19,083 nucleotides of DNA from JBMNCR01 sp049366695 (lineage in GTDB: Bacteria > Bacillota > Clostridia > Eubacteriales > Alkalibacteraceae). Location of the stretch: assembly GCA_049366695.1 (NCBI GenBank), contig JBMNCR010000116.1:1-19083 (forward strand), given 5' to 3'. This document shows, piece by piece, positions 1 to 7,021 of the stretch (its first letter is position 1; each line of letters opens with the position of its first letter). The translations under genes were made by a program, and so were the position numbers. The notes under the pieces are model-generated. The model was not told the DNA's origin, did not search any database, and worked only from the letters and a program-made list of their open reading frames with translations.

Positions 1-97
1 GTGCACTTCCTCCATCTAATGCTTCTTGTACCAATCCTGGTACTAGTTTTGTTTTGCCTGCTTCTACTTTTGCTTTTACTTCATCAATTTTGGACAT
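1..97 (-). CDS. Methyltransferase corrinoid protein, N-terminal part (cut by window edge)
   Basis: Only the first 32 residues are present, reading MSKIDEVKAKVEAGKTKLV and on to PGLVQEALDGGSA. This resembles the helical cap domain that begins B12-binding corrinoid proteins of the MtbC/MtaC/OdmA type, which shuttle a methyl group between a substrate methyltransferase and a tetrahydrofolate methyltransferase. The cobalamin-ligating DxHxxG motif would lie beyond the left edge. The ATG (complement of 95-97) follows a strong AAGGAGG site (about 104-110). It lies downstream of the MFS and URO-D-fold methyltransferase genes on the same strand after a 254-nt gap, so it may share their transcript or have its own promoter. 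The family call rests on the N-terminus only. Confidence 0.75.
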   Translation of the reverse strand, partial: MSKIDEVKAKVEAGKTKLVPGLVQEALDGGSA

Positions 98-351
98 TTA
101 AATTCCTCCTTTTTATTGAATAATTGTGTTAATGCTTATTATTGTTTAAGCATATTTTTACTATCATATTTCTTACTAGAAGTATGATGAAATAACATAT
201 TAATAATTTAATTTAACTACTCTCCGGCAAATATGAAATTTACTTCAAAGTACTTCTCTTACTTGAATTATTTCCCTATTTGAAAAACAAGATTGGGCAC
301 TTAAAGTCAAGTAATTCAGTCTTAAAGTATAAATACATCTTTTTTGCTTCA

Positions 352-1530
352 TTATTGTTCTTGAGATTCTGGCTCCCCTTGTTTCCATCTAACCATGAAC
401 CATAGTATTGTCATAGCAGCCATCAAAAGAACACTTATAAATAGTGCTGGATAAGCTACATTTAAATTGCTTGCAATATTACCTACAACTATTAAGAAAT
501 AGCTAGCCAGAAAATTACCTATATACATAAAAACAACAACCATTGAAGATGAAAAGGTAATACTATCTGGGGTTATCAATTTATTATTATCCATCATCAA
601 TGAAGGTACAATGAGCAGTCCCATTCCAACAATAAACATACCAACAAATATCATGGCTAGATTTGCTGCATAATATACAACCACCATCCCAAGGGTACAC
701 ACTAATAAAACTAAAACTGTAGTAAACCTTTTAAATGTTTTATATAATGGACCGAAGATTAATGACCATACAGTCCCTCCAATGGTAAACATAGACATGG
801 CTGTTCCTGCAACAAGTCCTGTACCAAAGCCTCTGTCTACAATAATTACGGATAAACTGAGTATTAATGGAAGTGACAGCATCATAAATAATAAAATTAT
901 AGAGTTATTGACATATACTCTAGCAGGTAACTTAATTTTAACTTTTTCTTGCTTCTCAATATTTTCTTCTTTCTCAGGTTCAGAGAGACCAATAGCCACA
1001 AAAACTAATGAAATAATACCTATTAAATGTACTCCAAATGCATATGTCCAATTGATATCTACCAATAAACCGGAAAGCAATTGGGTAACTATCCCACCGG
1101 CAGTTGCTACGGCATTACCTATTCCCATCATATTTCCTTGTTTAGCGCCTTCATATAGCTTTAGTATCAAAGCAGGTGCCAAGGGATAGAATGCACCTAC
1201 ACCGATTCCAACACAGGCTCTTGATATCATAACAGCAGTCCAAGAATGTATGAAAAGCGGCAAGGCACCTCCAAGGCCATAAAAAATAATTGCTACTAAA
1301 AGGACAGTTTTGTACTTGAATTTATCACCAACATACCTTCCTGCAAAAAGACTTACAATAACTATAAAGATAGCCGGAAACGTTCCCACCTGTGTAACAA
1401 CAGCGGGATCCATATTCAAACCCTCTGCAATACCATTGACAGCAGGATTCAATCCGCCTCCGCCGCCTTGTAGTAGAAACACCATAAATATGGCCAGTAA
1501 ACTTAACATACTTACTTTCTGTTGTTTCAT
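352..1530 (-). CDS. Major facilitator superfamily transporter
   Basis: This 392-residue protein is strongly hydrophobic, with about 12 predicted membrane helices split by a charged central loop (residues about 183-200, EPEKEENIEKQEKVK). An MFS signature-like loop, GRYVGDKFKYKT, follows the second helix. The first helix carries a run of five glycines (QGGGGGLNPAVNG). The start ATG has a good AAGGAGT site about 8 nt upstream. It sits between a URO-D-fold methyltransferase and a corrinoid protein on the same strand, so a role in importing the methylated substrate, or exporting the demethylated product, is a reasonable inference. Nothing in the sequence itself fixes the substrate. Confidence 0.85.
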   Translation of the reverse strand: MKQQKVSMLSLLAIFMVFLLQGGGGGLNPAVNGIAEGLNMDPAVVTQVGTFPAIFIVIVSLFAGRYVGDKFKYKTVLLVAIIFYGLGGALPLFIHSWTAVMISRACVGIGVGAFYPLAPALILKLYEGAKQGNMMGIGNAVATAGGIVTQLLSGLLVDINWTYAFGVHLIGIISLVFVAIGLSEPEKEENIEKQEKVKIKLPARVYVNNSIILLFMMLSLPLILSLSVIIVDRGFGTGLVAGTAMSMFTIGGTVWSLIFGPLYKTFKRFTTVLVLLVCTLGMVVVYYAANLAMIFVGMFIVGMGLLIVPSLMMDNNKLITPDSITFSSSMVVVFMYIGNFLASYFLIVVGNIASNLNVAYPALFISVLLMAAMTILWFMVRWKQGEPESQEQ

Positions 1531-1646
1531 AAAAATTCACTCCTTTTTTATTGGCTTATTTAATATCAACCTTTTCACTTTTTTCCTTATGAGTTACTGG
1601 GAAACGCTTTGTGAAAAGAATCAATAGTAAATCATTCATACTATTT

Positions 1647-3008
1647 TTACATTAACAACCCAGCCATGAATGTAAAAAGTTTCTCTTCAATTTCTTGTAG
1701 CTGTGTTTTAGCAAACTTAGAAAGCTTAGGATTTTCAGTTCTATACTGATCCCATGTTTTAAAATACTTACTTTCTATGGTTCTTGACGGTTTTGCAGTA
1801 TAATCATTTTTATTAAATCCTAACCCAGCTGTTTCTCCAGGATTTGAATATATTCCATAATCTCGAACAGTCTCGGTTACTGCTATCATATTTTCTAAAT
1901 TTATATCACTGGGGGAAATAGGTACCTTATCAAATTCAAAATAATATTTTCCTCCTGGCGCTAAAATATCTAGATATTCTTTCGTCATGTCAATGCATTC
2001 TTGCTTTGTGTGCGTTTTCAAATAGGTTAGAGGAACAAATCCGGTAAGAATATGTTTTTTGCCAAGTTTTTCTTTAACAATTTTTGCATCACCATATTCA
2101 AATCGAAGTACCGTATTTGTTGGTAGCTCATAGAGATAATCTAAATATCGCATCATATCGTTTTCGCAGAACAAATAGACATTAATTCCCATGGAAGCAT
2201 AATCATCAGCTAATTTTTTGAAACTTGGCCACCAGTACTTTTCAAAATCTTTCTCTCTCATGAAAGCAGGCATATGTATTGGGAAAACAACTCTACCATA
2301 AGGTGAAGGTATGGCAGGCATACCCTTATTCTTAACAATGGGATAAACAGCTTCAGCTGCCTCAGCTACTTTATCAGGTCTTCTTCTAAGATCCATACTC
2401 ATTCCCTTAAATCCCCGTAATAAATCAGCCACAAAATCCATTGGAGCTTCTGACAATCCTCCTTCAAGAAAGTTTGAAGCATAGTACCCATATTTTTCTA
2501 TGAGTGTTTGATTAAACCCAACCATTTTCATCATCTCATTATCATTTAATGACATGCTTCTTTCTAAATTCAGTGTCATATTTACAGGATCATCTAGACT
2601 AAGTCCTGGGTAAAATCTTGGTATCACCTTTTCATATAAACAGTCTAATGGTTTTGCAATTAAGTCATCATATTCTTCAGAAAGCATCCCTTCAATTTCT
2701 GGATGTTGAAGAAATCCATCATCAGCTAATACAAATGGTTTAGATTTTAAAATTTCATAGGTTCCTGGAAATCTAAAAGGAGCCACATATACGAGAATGT
2801 CTGAATAAACACTTTGGCATAATTTATCTGCAGCGTCATGCAGTATATGCGGTTGCCATTGAACCTCTGTTAGATTAATATTGGCATGTTTTGCTACAAT
2901 CCCATATTCAAGGCTAACATTAATCGGCACTCTTTTAGGGATTTTATTATCATACATGTCTTTGAATATTTGACTTCTTTCTTGTTGCAGCTTTTTAACA
3001 TCATTCAT
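1647..3008 (-). CDS. URO-D-fold methyltransferase, probable substrate:corrinoid methyltransferase (MT I)
   Basis: This 453-residue protein has the layout of the uroporphyrinogen decarboxylase/MtaA-like family that moves methyl groups from methylamines, methanol or methoxylated aromatics to a corrinoid protein. Family-like segments are the PSPYGRVVFPIHMPAFM stretch (about 235-250), the FEYGDAKIVKEKLG stretch (303-316), TGFVP (322-326) and the late NLENMIAVTETVRDYGIY block (370-387). The usual zinc HxC is not seen: the corresponding place reads YLFCEN (C281, E282), and the later Cys position reads FEFDK (357-361). The neighbours (MFS transporter, corrinoid protein) argue for a methyltransferase rather than a heme enzyme. 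It is the first gene of its operon, about 100 nt after a consensus promoter. The exact substrate is unknown; aryl O-demethylation is one option. Confidence 0.78.
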   Translation of the reverse strand: MNDVKKLQQERSQIFKDMYDNKIPKRVPINVSLEYGIVAKHANINLTEVQWQPHILHDAADKLCQSVYSDILVYVAPFRFPGTYEILKSKPFVLADDGFLQHPEIEGMLSEEYDDLIAKPLDCLYEKVIPRFYPGLSLDDPVNMTLNLERSMSLNDNEMMKMVGFNQTLIEKYGYYASNFLEGGLSEAPMDFVADLLRGFKGMSMDLRRRPDKVAEAAEAVYPIVKNKGMPAIPSPYGRVVFPIHMPAFMREKDFEKYWWPSFKKLADDYASMGINVYLFCENDMMRYLDYLYELPTNTVLRFEYGDAKIVKEKLGKKHILTGFVPLTYLKTHTKQECIDMTKEYLDILAPGGKYYFEFDKVPISPSDINLENMIAVTETVRDYGIYSNPGETAGLGFNKNDYTAKPSRTIESKYFKTWDQYRTENPKLSKFAKTQLQEIEEKLFTFMAGLLM

Positions 3009-3090
3009 ATCTTTACCACCCTTATATATTTTCTTAAATTAGTAAACAATAAAGTTAACCAATTATCTTCATATGAGGGATTATAGTTAA

Positions 3091-3120
3091 ATTGTACCGA
3101 GGTACGTACCTTGGTCCAAT
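3091..3120. promoter_or_regulatory. 30-bp palindromic operator, probable TetR site
   Basis: The two half-sites, ATTGTACCGAGGTAC and GTACCTTGGTCCAAT, are reverse complements at 13 of 15 positions. The central 14 bp (AAGGTACGTACCTT-like core) is almost fully symmetric. The palindrome covers the last bases of the minus-strand -10 box and the expected transcription start of the methyltransferase operon, and two tetR genes are divergent next to it. Repression of the operon by one or both TetR proteins is inferred from this position. Confidence 0.7.
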
Positions 3121-3147
3121 TATAACTTTTGAATAAAATATTGTCAA
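3119..3147 (-). promoter_or_regulatory. Consensus sigma-A promoter of the methyltransferase operon
   Basis: On the minus strand a TTGACA box (complement of 3142-3147) is followed by exactly 17 nt and a TATAAT box (complement of 3119-3124). Both hexamers match the housekeeping consensus perfectly. Transcription would start near 3112, inside the adjacent palindrome, leaving a leader of about 100 nt before the ATG at 3008. Confidence 0.8.
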
Positions 3148-3215
3148 TATAATATTTTATAATATACATTATTTATAATTTATATTTTTCAAAATACATG
3201 AATTAGATGAATATA

Positions 3216-3244
3216 TTGAAGTCAACAATATCCTATGCTATACT
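3216..3244 (+). promoter_or_regulatory. Promoter of the first tetR gene
   Basis: TTGAAG (3216-3221), a 17-nt spacer and TATACT (3239-3244) form a good promoter, with an extended TGC just before the -10 box. Its start point near 3251 lies 16 nt before the ATG at 3267. This argues against the upstream ATG at 3207, which would precede the promoter. Confidence 0.6.
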
Positions 3245-3266
3245 TAAAATTAATGAGGATATTAAC

Positions 3267-3914
3267 ATGAAATATAATATATTAGACACAAAACAGAAAA
3301 TATTCAATGTAGGCAAACAATTATTTTATGAAAAAGGATATGCAAATACAAAAATTTCAGATATTTGTAAGAAATTAGAAATAACCAAAGGAGCTTTTTA
3401 TCATTATTATTCAAATAAACTTGAGCTCGGAGCCAAGGTGTATTTTTATTTTGCATCCAATAACGAAAAAATCATCGATTTATTTCATGGACAGATTGAT
3501 GGAATAATAGCTCAATGTCTTGAAACAAAACTATTTTGGTATCTATTCTTTCATGATGAAAATATAAGAAGATTTTCAACAGATACATCTAAAGAGAATA
3601 TAATTGAAATGAGAGATCACTCTTTCATTTTAAATTTATATAGTCGATTAAATAAAAGTCCTGCTGAAATGGAGTTAGATTATATTAGTATAGCAAATAT
3701 TGGAATTATTAGACAAATAACGGTGGATTTATATGCACATATCGATCAATATAATTATGATGAAATAAGTGATTACTATCTAAAAACACTATTTAAACTA
3801 TTAGAGATGGATGTGCCCTACATAGAAAATATTTTGCTAAGGACGAAAAATTTATTCTTACAATGTTCCATCGCAAATGATTATTTTGATGTGACTTGTC
3901 AGCTTAAACAGTAA
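3267..3914 (+). CDS. TetR/AcrR family transcriptional regulator (first of a tandem pair)
   Basis: With the start at 3267 the protein has 215 residues. The N-terminal TetR helix-turn-helix spans about residues 8-52: KIFNVGKQLFYEKGYANTKI, then ISDICKKLEITKGAFYHYYSNK, close to the family pattern (GvskgtlYxyFxsK). The rest is a helical ligand-binding domain containing FWYLFFHDENIRRF (90-103). A longer reading from ATG 3207 is possible, but 3267 has a GAGGA ribosome site, sits just after a promoter, and gives MKY as in the paralogue that follows. It is divergent from the methyltransferase operon and probably represses it through the palindrome at 3091-3120. The ligand, perhaps the methylated substrate, is unknown. 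Confidence 0.85.
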   Translation: MKYNILDTKQKIFNVGKQLFYEKGYANTKISDICKKLEITKGAFYHYYSNKLELGAKVYFYFASNNEKIIDLFHGQIDGIIAQCLETKLFWYLFFHDENIRRFSTDTSKENIIEMRDHSFILNLYSRLNKSPAEMELDYISIANIGIIRQITVDLYAHIDQYNYDEISDYYLKTLFKLLEMDVPYIENILLRTKNLFLQCSIANDYFDVTCQLKQ

Positions 3915-3969
3915 TTTCTTATTTATATTTATGGTATTTATTATTTAATGTAAATGACTGGAGTATTTA

Positions 3970-4623
3970 ATGAAGTATGAATCTGGTAATAGAACTAAAC
4001 ATAAAATATTTTATTCAAGCGAAAGATTGTTTTATGAGAATGGATATGAGAATACAACGGTAGATAAAATAAATAAATCCACAGTAACGACTAAAAGCTC
4101 ATTTTATCTTCATTACCAAAATAAATTGGAGCTAGGTATGCTAGTTAATAATTCTTTAATGAGAAGTATTTCTATGATATCGAGTTTATTCGGTAGTGGA
4201 ATTGATGAAGTTATTAGTTTTTGTTTAGAGATAGAAACGTTTTGGTATGTATTTTTTCAAGATGAAAATATCAAAAGATTTATTATAGATTTATCAAATG
4301 AAGATATTATTAAATTATCAAATAATAAAAATATTTTTAATATATGTTTGAAAGCAAGTGATAAAAATTTTTCTAATAATGAATTTAAGTATCTTAAAAT
4401 GGCAATCAAAGGGATAGGCAAGCAAATGATAATGGATTCATATGCTAAACTTGATAAATATACATATGAATGTACAAGTAATATGTACTTAATATTTCTA
4501 TTTAAATTATTTGATTTTGACACTGATAAAATAGATCAAATATTAACAGAAACAAATCATTTATTCTCAAAGTGTTTAATAACAAATAATAGATTTTACG
4601 TGACATGTTGCTATAAAGATTAA
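3970..4623 (+). CDS. TetR/AcrR family regulator (second of a tandem pair, divergent HTH)
   Basis: This 217-residue protein lies 55 nt after the first tetR gene, with a CTGGAG ribosome site, and is probably cotranscribed with it. It is related to its neighbour along the whole length: MKY start, KIF...LFYENGYENT, YxNKLELG, FWYVFFQDENIKRF (91-104), and a C-terminal NNRFYVTC block matching NDYFDVTC. That points to an old gene duplication. Its DNA-reading segment has changed: where the partner has LEITKGAFYHYY, it has STVTTKSSFYLHY, losing the usual Gly-Thr/Ala before the Tyr. It may bind a different site, pair with its neighbour, or act only as a ligand sensor. A hairpin terminator follows at 4693-4728. 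Confidence 0.8.
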   Translation: MKYESGNRTKHKIFYSSERLFYENGYENTTVDKINKSTVTTKSSFYLHYQNKLELGMLVNNSLMRSISMISSLFGSGIDEVISFCLEIETFWYVFFQDENIKRFIIDLSNEDIIKLSNNKNIFNICLKASDKNFSNNEFKYLKMAIKGIGKQMIMDSYAKLDKYTYECTSNMYLIFLFKLFDFDTDKIDQILTETNHLFSKCLITNNRFYVTCCYKD

Positions 4624-4692
4624 TGCTATCTTAATAGTATCCTTGTCAGTAGCTATACACTTCTCAATGTGCTCAGCGTGGGTACGTTGAAG

Positions 4693-4728
4693 AAAAGAAG
4701 TCTATTTTTTCGTGTAGACTTCTTTTTT
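4693..4728 (+). terminator. Rho-independent terminator after the tetR pair
   Basis: A perfect 12-bp stem, AAAAGAAGTCTA (4693-4704) with TAGACTTCTTTT (4715-4726), has a 10-nt loop and ends in a T run reaching 4728. It lies 69 nt downstream of the second tetR gene. Confidence 0.85.
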
Positions 4729-4770
4729 CATGAATGCTAAATTAATCATATTGATATTCAGTTTTTTGTT

Positions 4771-5160
4771 TTAAACTATTCTTTTTGAGCTGCAAATAGG
4801 CATTTGTGGAATTAACTCAAAATACCATAGCCTGTGCTTTTCTTCTGAAATGGTTTTATATCCGCAATTGTAGGAGCGCTTTACAGTTTCATGAGTTCCC
4901 ATGACTATGCCAAAAACAATCATTCCAATAAACAATGATAAACGTTGAATTGTTAAACGTCAAAATCCCTAGCAGTACTGTGATTAACGGAATCCACATC
5001 CAAACCAGAAAGCCACCAGCTTCGTTCCCATCTTTATTTTAAGTCTATCATGATCTTTACCAACAATTAATGCTGTAGCTACTGGTATCTATTTTTCGAA
5101 TTTGATGATTATTTTAACATAGTCCCTATGAGCTTTATCTTGTTTTTTAAGCATTAGTTT
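4771..5160 (-). pseudogene. Decayed small membrane-protein gene
   Basis: No intact reading frame exists here, but protein-like pieces run in order on the minus strand. They read KKQDKAHRDYVKIIIKFEK, an in-frame stop, IPVATALIVGKDHDRLKIK, a frame change, EAGGFLVWMWIPLITVLLG (hydrophobic), another frame change, then LFIGMIVFGIVMGTHETVK (hydrophobic) and SEEKHRLWYFELIPQ, with a stop at 4771-4773. At least two frameshifts and one stop have broken it. It looks like a protein with two or more membrane helices joined by a charged segment. I do not recognise the family. The upstream limit is approximate. Confidence 0.55.
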
Positions 5161-5340
5161 TAATCTCAAATAATTTATTTAATGATATATTCGACATTTA
5201 GGACTCAAAATCCTTTTTGAATTATTAAAAAATCTGCAAGGGCTTCCATCCGTCGACGGTTTTTAAAATATCTATAATAGATGTTAGTAAATCAATGTGG
5301 ACTGTCTCTACTGTTTTCAAAATTAAATTCACATGAAACG

Positions 5341-6879
5341 CTAACCGAAATATTCAGAGGCCATACAGGAAAACATATAAAAAAATGCCTCGCTGTTCTG
5401 AATTTTATCCAGTTCAACTCCCAACAGGCTAGAAAGTTTGTTTAATCGGTAAATTAATGTATTTCGATGAATATGAAGTGCTTTAGCTGTTGCCATTGTA
5501 TTTCTTCCATTTTGAAGATATGCGCCGAAACACCTTACTAGCTCGCGCTTGTCTTCATCATTAGAATCCCAAAGAGTAGAGATAGAAGGATGACAATAAC
5601 AATGTAAATCTGAACTTCCCGCAAGGGTTCTAAAAATATGATCCTTGTGACACGCATTATAAAAACAAAGCATCCTATCCGAGTTTGGATCAGTGCATTC
5701 TAATGCAAAACTGCTTTGCTCTTTATAAAACTTCATCTTCATAAAATCATTAAACACAGCGCTTACTCCACACTGGATTTCCTCTTGAGCTAAGATGCTT
5801 TCCACTTTTTTTAGTTCATTTGGATCCTCAAGATCATAATCACAAGCACGAACAATCATAATAATTTCATCATTAAATACGGAAATAATTGATTTTGGCA
5901 ATAATCTGTTTAACTTTTTTACCATGAAGGAAGAAGTCGCATTGAAAAACTCGTTTGATTGACTTTTAAAGGTTAAAAAATAATAGGCATCCGGTATTTT
6001 CCATCCTATTTTTCTAAGATGGTAGTTTATGATTTCCTCGGGTATGTCAACACCATTCAATAAATCATCAAACAAATTCATTTTGTTTTCTGTTACGTGC
6101 ATATAAATCTGATTATTAAGAAAATATAATTTTATCATTCGATTTATTCGTTCAACTATATCCTGCTGTCCTCTGGTGATAGGATTATTGATATCAATCA
6201 TGCCCATATATCCATAAAGTTTGCTGTTAATCCAAATATATGATGCAAGATATGTATGATCTCTATCCTTTTCCGGATGATAGATATAAAGTTTTTTTCT
6301 ATCTTGGGCGGCCTTTGAAATTTTTTGTTGCTCATATGCTGAATGAAAATCATCTAATGCCATATCAGTGCACGTTACTCTTTCCCAAATAGTTCCTTCT
6401 ATTGAGTGTGTCGTGTCTCCAGCGACAACCATAACAGTCAGACTATTATCAAATAGTGCTAGGGGATTTGTCAATTTCTGTGCAGCAAGATTCATGAATT
6501 TTTGAAGAGACACATGTTCTATTACTTCGATTAAAAGAGATTTTTCCCACTCGTCATAAGTTGCCGTTATTTCAGAAAGATTTTGTATAATTTGCATAGC
6601 AGTGATTTCTTCTGGTGCTTCAATTAGACTGTTGACAGAAAGACTTTTCAAATTTAAAGCATGTCTACCCACAACGATAATATTATTTGGGTAAATATTG
6701 ACTAAATCCTTTTCATTTAAGGATGCGTCAATGATATAAATAGAGTTATCAGTTACCTCACAATTCTGCTGATGATAATAGCAAAAACCACGTACTATTT
6801 CCGATGTTTCAGGATGTTTCAGCACATTATAACCTAAATTTGATAGCTCATCATAAATCATATTAATTGTTAGTTGCAA
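5341..6879 (-). CDS. PucR/CdaR-type transcriptional regulator
   Basis: This 512-residue protein has the PucR-family layout: an N-terminal sensor region, a middle GAF-like/GGDEF-like part, and a C-terminal HTH_30 domain (about residues 447-512) containing NTMATAKALHIHRNTLIYRL. Regulators with this tail usually activate nearby catabolic genes in response to the substrate. The start is a TTG (complement of 6877-6879) supported by an AAAGGA site 9 nt upstream; the first ATG is only six codons later. It is divergent from the LigM-like demethylase gene, and the palindrome at 6897-6916 lies just before its ribosome site. Control of that gene and of itself is therefore likely. Confidence 0.85.
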   Translation of the reverse strand: MQLTINMIYDELSNLGYNVLKHPETSEIVRGFCYYHQQNCEVTDNSIYIIDASLNEKDLVNIYPNNIIVVGRHALNLKSLSVNSLIEAPEEITAMQIIQNLSEITATYDEWEKSLLIEVIEHVSLQKFMNLAAQKLTNPLALFDNSLTVMVVAGDTTHSIEGTIWERVTCTDMALDDFHSAYEQQKISKAAQDRKKLYIYHPEKDRDHTYLASYIWINSKLYGYMGMIDINNPITRGQQDIVERINRMIKLYFLNNQIYMHVTENKMNLFDDLLNGVDIPEEIINYHLRKIGWKIPDAYYFLTFKSQSNEFFNATSSFMVKKLNRLLPKSIISVFNDEIIMIVRACDYDLEDPNELKKVESILAQEEIQCGVSAVFNDFMKMKFYKEQSSFALECTDPNSDRMLCFYNACHKDHIFRTLAGSSDLHCYCHPSISTLWDSNDEDKRELVRCFGAYLQNGRNTMATAKALHIHRNTLIYRLNKLSSLLGVELDKIQNSEAFFYMFSCMASEYFG

Positions 6880-6896
6880 TATTTAACATCCTTTCA

Positions 6897-6916
6897 TTTG
6901 TGCATTACTGCACAAA
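6897..6916. promoter_or_regulatory. 20-bp palindrome, probable PucR operator
   Basis: TTTGTGCATTACTGCACAAA is a perfect 8-bp inverted repeat with a 4-nt spacer. It is in the 142-bp region between the divergent pucR-type and demethylase genes, a few bases upstream of the regulator's ribosome site. That position suits autoregulation and control of the divergent gene. Confidence 0.6.
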
Positions 6917-6966
6917 CTTGTTCTTTTATTCTCATTTTATGTCCATATATCTTCTAAGTCAATTGT

Positions 6967-6994
6967 TTTACAATAATATTATGAAAGTTATATT
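6967..6994 (+). promoter_or_regulatory. Candidate promoter of the LigM-like gene
   Basis: TTTACA (6967-6972), a 16-nt spacer and TATATT (6989-6994) lie downstream of the palindrome and just before the AAGGAGG ribosome site (7008-7014). The -35 match is modest, as expected for an activator-dependent promoter. The region is AT-rich, so chance matches are common. Confidence 0.35.
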
Positions 6995-7021
6995 AAAAAT
7001 ATTTTTTAAGGAGGCAATAAA

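Noticed and set aside
98..351. Possible cobalamin riboswitch before the corrinoid protein gene
   Set aside because: No B12-box-like conserved sequence is visible; only small AT-rich inverted repeats are present, such as ATGCTTA/TAAGCAT at 132-153.
782..1189. Plus-strand frames of 100-135 codons over the MFS gene (also 1310-1627)
   Set aside because: They are antisense shadows of a clear membrane-protein gene, with no ribosome sites or recognisable domains.
3207..3266. Upstream ATG giving the first TetR protein 20 more residues
   Set aside because: The promoter at 3216-3244 lies inside this stretch, and the ATG at 3267 has a ribosome site and aligns with the paralogue's start.
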